DNA from: an uncultured Burkholderiales bacterium
Lineage (GTDB): Bacteria; Pseudomonadota; Gammaproteobacteria; Burkholderiales; Burkholderiaceae_C
Length of the DNA stretch: 42,000 nt
Assembly (NCBI GenBank): GCA_903906635.1
Contig: CAIVLE010000116.1
Span: 1-42,000 of the forward strand
Direction: 5' to 3'
Below, piece after piece: positions 1-8,120 of the stretch (position 1 is its first letter; each line of letters starts with the position of its first letter). The notes beneath the pieces were generated by a model. That model was not told the origin of the DNA. It did not search any database and saw only the letters and a program-made list of their open reading frames with translations. A program made the translations under genes and the position numbers.

Positions 1-697
1 GCAGTGTGACGACGGCATTGAGCAGCGCGACACCCTCTACGCATGGCACCACGCCGCCCAGCTCTTACACATGCGCGCCGCGCACGACAGTGCCACCCCT
101 GAGCAGCTCGAGCGTGAGATTTACCAAGAGCGCTACTTGATTCGCCGCCCGCTCTTGCAAGCCTTGCAAACCCAGGCACCGGGGGCGGTGCTGCTCATTG
201 ACGAAGTCGACCGCGCCGACGAGCCCTTTGAAGCGTTTTTGCTGGAGTATTTGGGCGAGTACCAAATCAGCATTCCCGAGTTGGGCACCGTCTGTGCACA
301 GGTGCCGCCCATCACCTTGCTGACCAGCAACCGCACGCGTGAGCTCAATGACGCGGTCAAGCGTCGCTGCCTGTACCACTGGATGGACTACCCAGCGCGT
401 GAGCGCGAGTTGGCGATTTTGCGGGCCCAGGTGCCGCAAGCCAGCGCGCAACTCACCCAGCAGGTGAGCGACTTTGTTGCCCAGCTGCGCAGCCAGGCCC
501 TGGCCTCACACTTTGCGCGCTTGCCCGGCATCGCCGAGAGCGTGGAGTGGGCCAAAGCCTTGGTGGCGTTGCACACCACTGCGCTAGACGCCACGCGGGT
601 GCAAGACACCGCTGGCTTGTTGTTCAAGCAGCGCGAAGACGTGGTGGCTCTCAACGACTTGTTGGCGCAACTGCTCAGCCCCACGGCGCACGGCTGA
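1..697 (+). CDS. MoxR-family AAA+ ATPase, CoxD-like (5' end outside window)
   Basis: The reading frame is open from the left edge (frame starting at base 2), so about 231 C-terminal residues are visible and the start and Walker A lie upstream. The Walker B segment LLIDEVDRAD is at about 191-220, followed by EPFEAFLLEYLGEYQ and a sensor-1-like LLTSNRTREL. This is the pattern of MoxR ATPases that mature molybdenum hydroxylases with a VWA partner, as CoxD does in carbon monoxide dehydrogenase clusters. It ends 17 bases before the VWA gene and CoxG follows, which supports the CoxD reading over other MoxR subfamilies. The enzyme served is not in view, so it could be a nicotinate-, quinoline- or CO-dehydrogenase-like Mo hydroxylase. 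Confidence 0.85.
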   Translation, partial: QCDDGIEQRDTLYAWHHAAQLLHMRAAHDSATPEQLEREIYQERYLIRRPLLQALQTQAPGAVLLIDEVDRADEPFEAFLLEYLGEYQISIPELGTVCAQVPPITLLTSNRTRELNDAVKRRCLYHWMDYPARERELAILRAQVPQASAQLTQQVSDFVAQLRSQALASHFARLPGIAESVEWAKALVALHTTALDATRVQDTAGLLFKQREDVVALNDLLAQLLSPTAHG

Positions 698-714
698 TCA
701 AATCCCCCACCCGC

Positions 715-1872
715 ATGTTGGCGCTCGAGAACCTGGCTGCGTTTGCACGGACTTTGCAGCGCGCGGGTGTGCCCATCGACAGCGCCCGAGTGGCCTTGGC
801 TGCCCAAGCCGCGGTGCAGGTGGGCGTGGCCCGCAAGGACGATGTCCGCTTTGCACTCGAAGCAGTGCTCGTGTCTCGCCCCCAAGACCGTGCGGTGTTT
901 GAAGCGGTGTTTGACGCTTTTTTTCGTGCGCCAAGTGAGGCGTCAGCCCTCTCGCTGGCAGCGGATGTATCGCCCTCAGACGCTGACCCAGCCGAGCTTT
1001 CTGCGGCCCAGCGACGTGCGCAAGAGGCCTTGGCGACCCCCGCGGTGTCGCAGCCCTTGGGCCCTACATCCGATGCGCCAGACGAAGACCCCTTGGCGCT
1101 GCGCGCCAGTGCATATGCACGTTTGCGCCAAGCCGATTTCAAAAGCTTGAGCGCCCAAGACGCTCGCCACATGCAGCGCTTGCTGCGCGACGTACGCCTG
1201 GAGCTGCCGCAGGTGCGGGGCCGGCGAATGGCTGCCAGCGGGCAGGGCACACGGCTTGATTGGGCCCGTGCCATGCAATGGGCGGCACGCCACGACGGTG
1301 AGTTGGTGAGCCTGCCGCAATTGCAACGCCGCAAACAAGCCTTGCCCTTGCTCATCTTGGTGGACGTATCGGGTTCGATGGCGCTGTATGCGCGTTGGTT
1401 GCTGGCGTTCTTACACCAGGCCACTCGCAAGGTGCCGCGTGCGGTGTTTGCCTTTGGCACCCAGTTGAGCGACTTGAACGCAGCGTTTCGCCAGCCCGAC
1501 ACAGACACCATGCTCGAGAGCGTCAATCGTACGGTGCGCGACTATGGTTCGGGCACCCGCCTCGGTGAGGCCGTTCATGCCCTGTTGACACAGCACGCAC
1601 GCCAGCTGGTGGGACGGCGCACGGTGGTGCTTCTCATCAGCGATGGCTTGGATACCGGTGAGCCTGAGGCGTTGGAGGTGAGCATGCGAGAACTCAGGCG
1701 TCGCACGCGACGCGTCTTGTGGTTGAATCCTCTGCTGCGCTTTGCGGGCTACACGCCCTCAGCGCGTGGACCTGAGGTGTTGAGCCGTTGTGTCGATGGC
1801 ATGTTGCCCATTCACAACCTCAGCAGCCTCGAAGACCTGGCGCACGCTGTGGCCCAGGTCGTGCAACACTGA
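715..1872 (+). CDS. VWA-domain protein, CoxE-like
   Basis: 385 residues. The N-terminal 150 or so are helical and Ala/Arg rich; the C-terminal half is a von Willebrand A domain with a complete MIDAS: D217-V-S-G-S221, T281 in GSGTRLGE, and D310 in LLISDGLD. CoxE-type proteins work with a MoxR ATPase to insert or mature the metal site of Mo hydroxylases in the cytoplasm. The frame is open upstream to 547, but that stretch overlaps the ATPase gene in another phase and reads as shadow, so the ATG at 715, 18 bases after the ATPase stop, was chosen. No strong Shine-Dalgarno is visible, so coupling to the upstream gene is likely. Confidence 0.85.
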   Translation: MLALENLAAFARTLQRAGVPIDSARVALAAQAAVQVGVARKDDVRFALEAVLVSRPQDRAVFEAVFDAFFRAPSEASALSLAADVSPSDADPAELSAAQRRAQEALATPAVSQPLGPTSDAPDEDPLALRASAYARLRQADFKSLSAQDARHMQRLLRDVRLELPQVRGRRMAASGQGTRLDWARAMQWAARHDGELVSLPQLQRRKQALPLLILVDVSGSMALYARWLLAFLHQATRKVPRAVFAFGTQLSDLNAAFRQPDTDTMLESVNRTVRDYGSGTRLGEAVHALLTQHARQLVGRRTVVLLISDGLDTGEPEALEVSMRELRRRTRRVLWLNPLLRFAGYTPSARGPEVLSRCVDGMLPIHNLSSLEDLAHAVAQVVQH

Positions 1873-1891
1873 ACCGTGAACGGAGAATGAA

Positions 1892-2482
1892 ATGGACATG
1901 CAAGGAAGCCGCACCCTGGCGGTGACGCAACAACAAGCCTGGGACGCGCTCAACAACCCCGAGGTGCTCAAGCGCTGCATTCCTGGGTGTGACAAGTTTG
2001 AAGCCTCGGGTGAGAACCGCTACACCGTGGGCGTGGCGATCAAGATTGGGCCTGTGTCGGCCAAGTTTTCGGGTTCGGTCCAACTCAACGACATCGTACC
2101 CCCGCACAGCTACGCTTTGCAGTTTGATGCCCAAGGAGGTGTCGCCGGTTTTGGCAAAGGCGATTGCAAGGTGGAACTCAAGCCCTTGGAGGCAGGCTGC
2201 GAACTGCACTACACCGTGCATTCGCGCATCGGGGGCAAGCTCGCGCAAATGGGCCAACGCTTGATTGACGGCGCAGCCAAGTCGCTGACTGAAGACTTTT
2301 TCAGCCGCTTTGAACAGGTGTTGAAAGACGACGCAGCCTCTGACAGCGCCCAAGGCCCGACATCCGATGAGGCCCAAGCCCAGGCTGCACAGGCCTCGCC
2401 TGCAGCCTCCACCTCGTTGCCCGCCTGGGTCTGGGTGGCTGGTGCTTTGCTGCTGGCTGCGGCGGTTTACGTGCTGCGTTGA
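1892..2482 (+). CDS. coxG: CoxG-family SRPBCC protein with C-terminal membrane anchor
   Basis: 196 residues. Residues 1-150 read as a CoxG/SRPBCC fold: QAWDALNNPEVLKRCIPGCDK near the start, IKIGPVSAKFSGSVQL in the middle and LIDGAAKSLTEDFFSRF at the end. A linker rich in Ala and Gln follows, then one membrane segment at about 173-194 (AWVWVAGALLLAAAVYVL). In the CO dehydrogenase system CoxG is linked to membrane recruitment of the enzyme. A ribosome-binding site ggagaat lies just before the ATG. It is the last gene of the Cox-like set, and its last 16 bases overlap the 3' end of the convergent amidohydrolase. Related CoxG proteins also occur beside N-heteroaromatic and caffeine dehydrogenases, so CO oxidation should not be assumed. 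Confidence 0.87.
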   Translation: MDMQGSRTLAVTQQQAWDALNNPEVLKRCIPGCDKFEASGENRYTVGVAIKIGPVSAKFSGSVQLNDIVPPHSYALQFDAQGGVAGFGKGDCKVELKPLEAGCELHYTVHSRIGGKLAQMGQRLIDGAAKSLTEDFFSRFEQVLKDDAASDSAQGPTSDEAQAQAAQASPAASTSLPAWVWVAGALLLAAAVYVLR

Positions 2483-3459
2483 AGCAGCTTGGCGGCGTTG
2501 CCCCCGGCGACAGCGGCCAAACTCTCCCCGTGTAGCCCGGCTTCTTGCAGCCAGCCCAGCGGGTCAGCTTCTCCCACGGGGTAATCGCTGCCCATGACCA
2601 GGCGGTCCACCCCCACGCGGTCAATCAGCACTTGCAGGACCTGGGGGTCGTACACACAGGTGTCGTAGTAAAAGCGTCGTAAAAACGCGCTGGGGCTTTG
2701 CCCGTCCATGTGACGCACGGTATCTGGGCGGTTGGCCGTGTTGCGGTCTAAGCGGCCCATGTAGTGGGCAAAGTACCCCCCGCCGTGGGCCATCACCACC
2801 CGGAGTTGGGGGTGGCGGGTCATCACCCCTTCGTAAATCAGCGAGGCCATGCATTTGGTCTCTTCGATCGATTGGCCCAGCGAGTTCCACAACGCATAGC
2901 GCTGGAACCACGGGTCGCTCACACCTTCCGGGTGAATCCACGCGGTCAGCTGGTGCGCGTCAAGCAAGGCCCAAAACGGGTGGTACAACGGGTCGCCCAT
3001 GTACACGCCTTGGTAGCTCGACGACATGTTCACCACCTGCAAGCCCAACTGGCTGCTGGCGCGCTCTAGCTCTTGCATGGCCAACTGCGGGTCTTGCAAG
3101 GGCAACACCATGCTGCCAATGAAGCGCTCGGGGTATAACCCCACCCAGCGCGCAGCTTGGTCGTTGCAGCGCTGGCACAGCCTCAAGTCGGTGGCTGCAT
3201 CTGCCCATGTCGTGCCCTGCAACACGGTGCTCGCGCTGATCACCGAGCGGTCGATGCCGCGTGCATCCATGTCTTGCAAGATCGCCTGCGGGTCAAACAT
3301 CTTGCCCATCAAGGCCTGTGCCCCAGGACGCGGCGCTTTGGCCGGCGTGGCACCAAAGCCGGTGAACACGGTGCGGTTGGTCGAGGCTTCAAACACCTCG
3401 TGTTCCAGCATGTGCACATGAAAGTCAATGACCAGAGGCGGGCGTGCGGAATGGGGCAT
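2467..3459 (-). CDS. Amidohydrolase-family (ACMSD-like) decarboxylase or hydrolase
   Basis: 330 residues from the ATG at 3459; the frame stays open to 3549 but the extra 30 residues do not look like this family. The metal-site pattern of amidohydrolase-2 proteins is complete: DFHVH (H14, H16), IHPEG in the middle, AHGGGYFAHYMGRL, and GSDYP near the C terminus. This family includes 2-amino-3-carboxymuconate-6-semialdehyde decarboxylase and the resorcylate, vanillate and orsellinate decarboxylases. It is alone on the minus strand, convergent with coxG and divergent from a Bug gene. The second member of the family at 4612 is clearly a different protein, so two distinct substrates or steps are likely. 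Decarboxylation is the best guess; ring or lactone hydrolysis is possible. Confidence 0.82.
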   Translation of the reverse strand: MPHSARPPLVIDFHVHMLEHEVFEASTNRTVFTGFGATPAKAPRPGAQALMGKMFDPQAILQDMDARGIDRSVISASTVLQGTTWADAATDLRLCQRCNDQAARWVGLYPERFIGSMVLPLQDPQLAMQELERASSQLGLQVVNMSSSYQGVYMGDPLYHPFWALLDAHQLTAWIHPEGVSDPWFQRYALWNSLGQSIEETKCMASLIYEGVMTRHPQLRVVMAHGGGYFAHYMGRLDRNTANRPDTVRHMDGQSPSAFLRRFYYDTCVYDPQVLQVLIDRVGVDRLVMGSDYPVGEADPLGWLQEAGLHGESLAAVAGGNAAKLLQRST

Positions 3460-3621
3460 GAGGGGCAAAGTAGTCAAGGGTGAACTCAAACGTTGGAGCA
3501 GGGATTTTGAATCAAGGTGCTGCATGCATGGCGATTTTTTCTGTTGCATGTGACAAATTGTGCTGAGGACTTCGTTGACAATTGCCTCAAAACCAACGGG
3601 TCTGGAGAAAGAGACACCCCC

Positions 3622-4593
3622 ATGCGATCACGCCTTGTTGCTGCCTGTCTGGCGCTCACCTCATGGGCCTTGCTCCATGGGGCAGGCCTGGCCCAGGACT
3701 TTCCCAGCAAACCCATCCGTATTTATGTGGGGCAGGGCGCCGGTGGGGGCATGGACACCCTGGCGCGTTTGGTGGGACAACGTCTGACTGTCAATTTGGG
3801 CCAGCCGGTGTTGGTAGAAAACAAGGTCGGTGCCGGGGGCATCATTGCCAGCGACTTTGTGGCCAAAGCCCCCCCCGATGGCTATAGCTTGCTGATGGGG
3901 CCGATTGGCAACATGGTGTTCACCCCGGTCATGACACCCAAGCTGCGTTACTCACCCACCAAAGACTTCACGCCCGTCTCGCTGGTGGCCACTTTTCCCT
4001 TGGTGCTGGTGGTCAGCGCCAAACAAAATATCCAGACCGTGCCTGAATTGGTGGCCTTCATGAAAGCCCATCCAACCAAGTCCAACTACGGCGGTTCAGG
4101 CCCAGCTTTTCAGTTTGCATGCGAATTGTTTCGTCTTAAAACGGGCACGCCGGGCGAGTTCATTCAGTACAAGAGCATGAGCGAGACCATCACCGGCTTG
4201 ATCTCGGGTGACTTGCTGATGTCCATGGTCGACACCGCGCCCGCTATCCCCGCCATTGGCGCGGGGCAGTTGCGTGCCCTGGCCGTGACCTCGCCCACCC
4301 GTTTGGCCGCGCTGCCCCAAGTGCCCACCATGGCCGAGTTGGGGTTGCCCGACGTGGGCTTTCGCTTTTGGACGGGGCTGTTTGCGCCAGCCGGCACGCC
4401 CGAGGCTGTGGTGAAAAAGCTCGAAACCGAGATCAACCGCATCTTGAAACTTCCTGAGGTGGCCAGCCAAATGGCGACCCTGCAGGTCACGCCCAGCGCC
4501 AGCACCTCAGCCGAACTGGGTAAATTGGTGGTGCAAGACCTGGCCCGATGGGGTGCTGTCGCTGAGGTAGCGAAAATCAAAGCCCCAGAATAA
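3622..4593 (+). CDS. Bug-family (TctC-like) periplasmic solute-binding protein
   Basis: 323 residues. A Sec signal peptide (MRSRLVAACLALTSWALLHG, probable cleavage after GLAQ) precedes the Bug signature FPSKPIRIYVGQGAGGGMDTLARLVG. Members bind carboxylates in the periplasm, usually through two water molecules and backbone contacts, and feed tripartite tricarboxylate (TctABC) importers. No TctA or TctB gene is nearby. The ATG at 3622 was preferred to the upstream in-frame start at 3517 because ggagaaagaga lies just before it and the signal peptide then starts at residue 1. It leads a plus-strand run with the amidohydrolase at 4612, so its ligand is probably an aromatic acid handled by these enzymes. 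Confidence 0.9.
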   Translation: MRSRLVAACLALTSWALLHGAGLAQDFPSKPIRIYVGQGAGGGMDTLARLVGQRLTVNLGQPVLVENKVGAGGIIASDFVAKAPPDGYSLLMGPIGNMVFTPVMTPKLRYSPTKDFTPVSLVATFPLVLVVSAKQNIQTVPELVAFMKAHPTKSNYGGSGPAFQFACELFRLKTGTPGEFIQYKSMSETITGLISGDLLMSMVDTAPAIPAIGAGQLRALAVTSPTRLAALPQVPTMAELGLPDVGFRFWTGLFAPAGTPEAVVKKLETEINRILKLPEVASQMATLQVTPSASTSAELGKLVVQDLARWGAVAEVAKIKAPE

Positions 4594-4611
4594 AAAAACC
4601 GAGAACTTCAC

Positions 4612-5643
4612 ATGCCCCCTGTTTCTGCGTGCCAAGGCACATGCTGCGGTGTTGATGTGCATGCACACGTCATCCCCGCCGAGTTCCCCCGCTATTTGGG
4701 CGACGTGGTGCCCAAGGGCTGGCCATCTATGGCGCTGGGTGAGAGCTGCCACCGCCACGTCATGATCGATGGCAAGAACTACCGCACCGTGTCTGACAAA
4801 TGCTGGACCACCTCCAAGCGCTTGGCCGATTTCAACGAGATGGGGCTGGCCCAACAAGCGATCTCCCCCATGCCCGAGTTGCTGTCTTACTGGCTGGAGC
4901 CTGTGGCCGCGCAGCAGCTGATTCGCTACTTGAATGAACACATCGCCCTCATGGTCGCCGAGTCGTCGGGGCAGTTGCTGGGCTTGGGCGCGGTGCCCTT
5001 GCAGCACATGGACATGGCGCTTAAAGAGTTGCACCACATCAAGCACACGCTGGGTCTGTCGGGGGTGGAGATTGGCAGCAACATCAACGGGGTGGTGGTG
5101 GGGGACCCGCAATTCGATGCGTTTTTTGAGGCCTGTGAGGCGCTGGACTTGGCGGTGTTTGTGCATGCGGTGCGTCCCACCGGCATGGACCGCTTGGTGG
5201 GCCCTGCGCCTTTGCAACAAATATTGGCCTACCCGTCTGATGTGGGCCTGGCGGCTGCCTCCGTGCTCACCAGCCAGCTCATGGTGCGTCGCCCCAAGTT
5301 ACGCATCGCCTTTAGCCACGGCGGGGGCACCTTGCCCATGCTGTTGCCGCGTTTGGAGCAGTCGATGTCGGTGTTTGCGGCTGTGCGCGACGCGGTGGGG
5401 GTCTCGCCCAGCCAGCAGGTCAAATCCTTGTACTTCGATACCTTGGTGTTTGACGCCCCCACGCTGCGACACTTGGTGCATACCTACGGCGCGAGCCAAT
5501 TGATGATCGGCACCGACTATCCCTTTAATTTTCACGACCGCACACCAGTGCAACGCATTCTCGATGCGGGCTTAGACGACGCGGTGGTGCAACAACTGGT
5601 AGCTGGCAACGCCCAGCGTTTTCTGTCTTTGACTTCACACTGA
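4612..5643 (+). CDS. Amidohydrolase-family (ACMSD-like) decarboxylase, second copy
   Basis: 343 residues with the amidohydrolase-2 metal motifs: GVDVHAHVIP (H17, H19), FVHAVRP in the centre, AFSHGGGTLPMLLPRLEQ, and GTDYPFNFHD with the catalytic Asp. It opens with an unusual Cys cluster (ACQGTCC) before the HxH. The gene starts 18 bases after a Bug gene and ends 13 bases before a VOC dioxygenase, so all three are likely co-transcribed. In 3-hydroxyanthranilate-type meta-cleavage pathways an ACMSD decarboxylase acts directly on the product of a dioxygenase, which matches this order. The actual substrate cannot be read from the sequence. Confidence 0.85.
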   Translation: MPPVSACQGTCCGVDVHAHVIPAEFPRYLGDVVPKGWPSMALGESCHRHVMIDGKNYRTVSDKCWTTSKRLADFNEMGLAQQAISPMPELLSYWLEPVAAQQLIRYLNEHIALMVAESSGQLLGLGAVPLQHMDMALKELHHIKHTLGLSGVEIGSNINGVVVGDPQFDAFFEACEALDLAVFVHAVRPTGMDRLVGPAPLQQILAYPSDVGLAAASVLTSQLMVRRPKLRIAFSHGGGTLPMLLPRLEQSMSVFAAVRDAVGVSPSQQVKSLYFDTLVFDAPTLRHLVHTYGASQLMIGTDYPFNFHDRTPVQRILDAGLDDAVVQQLVAGNAQRFLSLTSH

Positions 5644-5656
5644 AAGCATCTTTCTC

Positions 5657-6562
5657 ATGTCCCATGCTTCTTCGCGTATCAGCGCCTTGCGCAGCGCAGC
5701 CCTGAATGTGCCCGATCTGCAATTGGCAGAAGATTTTTTCACCCGCACTTGGCACCTGACGGTGGCAGACCGGGCGCCCGGCGTGGTGTACTTGCGCGGC
5801 ACAGGCCAAGATCACCATCTGCTGGCGCTGCACCAAGGTGGCGAACAGGCGCAGATCAAGCACATCAGCTTGCGTGCCCGCAGCGAGCGTGCGCTGCACG
5901 AAGCCGCCACCTTGGCGATGCAGCATGGGGGCCGCGTGGTCAAACCCGTCGCACCCAGCCAAGAGCCCGCTGGTGGCATCTCACTGACGCTGGCCGACCC
6001 CCACGGACGCATTTTTGAATTGGTCTTTGGTGACGTCTTGCGCACCACGCTGAGCGAAGTAGCCGACCGCCCCATCCGCTTGGCCCATGTGGTGCTCAAC
6101 ACCCATGATGTGCCAGCCAGCCAAGATTTCTTAGCCCAGGTGCTGGACTTTTCTTTGTCAGACCGCACCAAGATCATGGCCTTCATGCGTTGCAACAGCG
6201 ACCACCACAGCATCGCGCTGGGGGACACCGACAACGACGCCTTGAACCACATTGCCTTCTTGATGCCCGATTTGGAGTCGGTCATGCGCGGCGGTGGCCG
6301 CATGCGCGATGCGGGCTATGGCATCGAATGGGGTCCAGGTCGCCATGGACCAGGCAACAATGCCTTCAATTATTTTGTGGGACCTTTTGATTTGGTGATC
6401 GAGTACACCGCCGATGTGCAGCAAATTGACGACAGCTACAAAGTGGGGCAGCCCTCAGATTGGAAATGGCCTGAAGGCCGTGTGGACCATTGGGGCATCT
6501 CCCAGCCCCCCAGCGCCAAGCTCAAACAAGCCCAGCGTGCCGGGTTGTTCGAAAGCGTTTGA
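5657..6562 (+). CDS. Two-domain VOC extradiol-type ring-cleavage dioxygenase
   Basis: 301 residues in two VOC modules (about 10-125 and 138-255), the architecture of type I extradiol dioxygenases such as 2,3-dihydroxybiphenyl and catechol 2,3-dioxygenases. The second module keeps a full metal triad: H144 (LAHVVLNT), H198 (LNHIAF) and E249 (VIEYTAD). The first module lacks the triad, as usual. The C-terminal tail after 255 is Trp/Pro rich. It lies between an amidohydrolase and a flavin hydroxylase, giving a hydroxylate, cleave, decarboxylate set. The next gene starts 2 bases after its stop. Metal (Fe or Mn) and substrate are unknown. Confidence 0.87.
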   Translation: MSHASSRISALRSAALNVPDLQLAEDFFTRTWHLTVADRAPGVVYLRGTGQDHHLLALHQGGEQAQIKHISLRARSERALHEAATLAMQHGGRVVKPVAPSQEPAGGISLTLADPHGRIFELVFGDVLRTTLSEVADRPIRLAHVVLNTHDVPASQDFLAQVLDFSLSDRTKIMAFMRCNSDHHSIALGDTDNDALNHIAFLMPDLESVMRGGGRMRDAGYGIEWGPGRHGPGNNAFNYFVGPFDLVIEYTADVQQIDDSYKVGQPSDWKWPEGRVDHWGISQPPSAKLKQAQRAGLFESV

Positions 6563-6564
6563 AG

Positions 6565-8103
6565 ATGGGTGCCGAGATGTTTGATGTGGCGATTGTGGGT
6601 TTGGGTCCCACGGGTGAGGTAGCGGCTGGGTTGTTGGGCGGTCATGGTCTCAAGGTGTGGGTGGGCGATCGTTTGCCCGATGTGTACGACAAGCCTCGCG
6701 CCATTGCCTTGGACCACGAAATCATGCGGGTCTTTCAAGAGTTGAATTTGGTCGACGCCATCGAGCCCTTCACGGAGCCTTTCACCAACTCTGAGTTCTT
6801 TGGGGTTGACGGCCAATTGATCAAGTGCATGTCCACTGTGGCCGAGCCCTACCCGTTGGCCTACACGCCCTCGCTGGTGTTCAGTCAGCCGCCGGTGGAG
6901 GAGGCCATGCGCGCCCATGTGCGCAGCCTGCCCAATGTCACCGTCTCGCTGGGACAAACCGTCACCGCCGTCACGCAAGACAGCGCAGCGGCCACGCTGA
7001 CGATGGTGAACGAGCAAGGCCTCAGCAGCCAGGTGCAAGCGCGTTACGTGATTGGCTGTGACGGGGCTTCAAGCTTCGTGCGCGGCCAAATGGGCTTGAC
7101 ACTGCAAGACCTGGGTTTTGACGAGCCCTGGCTGGTGGTGGACGTGCTGGTCAACGAACAGGGCTTGAAAAAGCTCCCCAAAACCAGCGTGCAGTACTGC
7201 GAGCCTGAACGCCCCTGCACCCTGGTGATTGGGCCAAAGAACCACCGCCGGTGGGAGATTTCGATCAACCCTGGCGAGGACCCGCAACACCTGGCCACAC
7301 CTGAAGGCACCTGGCCTTTGTTGGCGCGTTGGCTCACGCCCGATGACGCCACGCTGTGGCGCCAAGCGAGTTACCGCTTCCATGCTTTGGTCGCCCAAGA
7401 CTGGCGGCAAGGCCGCGTGTTCTTGGCCGGAGACGCAGCGCACCAACAGCCGCCTTTTTTGGGGCAAGGCATGTGCCAAGGCGTTCGCGATGCCGCCAAC
7501 TTGAGCTGGAAGCTGGCCGCGGTCTTGGCCGGGCGCGCGCAAGACAGCTTGCTCGACACCTACGCACAAGAACGCAAAGCCCATGTGAGCGAGTTGACCC
7601 GACGCATCAAAGGCATTGGCCAATTGGTGGGCGAGCGTGATGTGGCCAAAGCCCGTGAGCGAGATGCCCATTTGTTGGCCGAGTGTGGGGGCGTGGTCCT
7701 GCCCATGCCGCGTCAAAACGTGCAACCCGCACTGTCCGAGGGCTGCTTGGTTCCAGGCTCTGCGGCGGCAGGCACCTTGTTTCCCCAAGCCTGGTGGCAA
7801 CATGGCGCGCACAAGCAGCGCATGGACACGGTTCTGGGCACGGGCTGGCGCGTGTTCTTGGCTGCCGGGGCCGATGCGGGTTGTGAGGGCGCATTGGCCA
7901 GCGTGCCAGCGTCGCTCAAACTCAAGGTCATTCGCTTGGGCACCCCTGAGGCACCCGAGTGCGATGGTGTGCTTGCCCAATGGTTTACCACCCACGGCTG
8001 CCAAGCCGCTTGGGTGCGTCCGGACCATTATGTGTTTGCCACCGCCCACAGCGCTGCAGAACTCAGCCCACAGATGCAGATCTTGCGTACTTTCTTTTCG
8101 TAA
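6565..8103 (+). CDS. FAD-dependent aromatic hydroxylase (FAD_binding_3, MhpA-like)
   Basis: 512 residues. The N-terminal dinucleotide fold is VAIVGLGPTGEVAAGLL (residues 8-24), the DG motif is GCDGASSFVRGQMG, and the FAD-ribityl motif is RVFLAGDAAHQQPPFLGQGM at about 283-302. This is the class A flavoprotein plan of 3-(3-hydroxyphenyl)propionate hydroxylase and related ring hydroxylases, using NAD(P)H and O2. The frame is open from 6490, but the ATG at 6565 lies 2 bases after the preceding stop and puts the Rossmann motif at the usual distance; the ATG at 6577 is an alternative. It probably supplies the diol cleaved by the VOC enzyme just upstream. Confidence 0.87.
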   Translation: MGAEMFDVAIVGLGPTGEVAAGLLGGHGLKVWVGDRLPDVYDKPRAIALDHEIMRVFQELNLVDAIEPFTEPFTNSEFFGVDGQLIKCMSTVAEPYPLAYTPSLVFSQPPVEEAMRAHVRSLPNVTVSLGQTVTAVTQDSAAATLTMVNEQGLSSQVQARYVIGCDGASSFVRGQMGLTLQDLGFDEPWLVVDVLVNEQGLKKLPKTSVQYCEPERPCTLVIGPKNHRRWEISINPGEDPQHLATPEGTWPLLARWLTPDDATLWRQASYRFHALVAQDWRQGRVFLAGDAAHQQPPFLGQGMCQGVRDAANLSWKLAAVLAGRAQDSLLDTYAQERKAHVSELTRRIKGIGQLVGERDVAKARERDAHLLAECGGVVLPMPRQNVQPALSEGCLVPGSAAAGTLFPQAWWQHGAHKQRMDTVLGTGWRVFLAAGADAGCEGALASVPASLKLKVIRLGTPEAPECDGVLAQWFTTHGCQAAWVRPDHYVFATAHSAAELSPQMQILRTFFS

Positions 8104-8120
8104 AAAAACCGGAGACCCCC

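Noticed and set aside
3546-3585. Direct repeat TGACAAATTG / TGACAATTG and a TTGACA hexamer before the Bug gene at 3622
   Set aside because: No matching -10 at 16-18 bases from TTGACA and no nearby regulator gene; too weak to call a promoter or operator.
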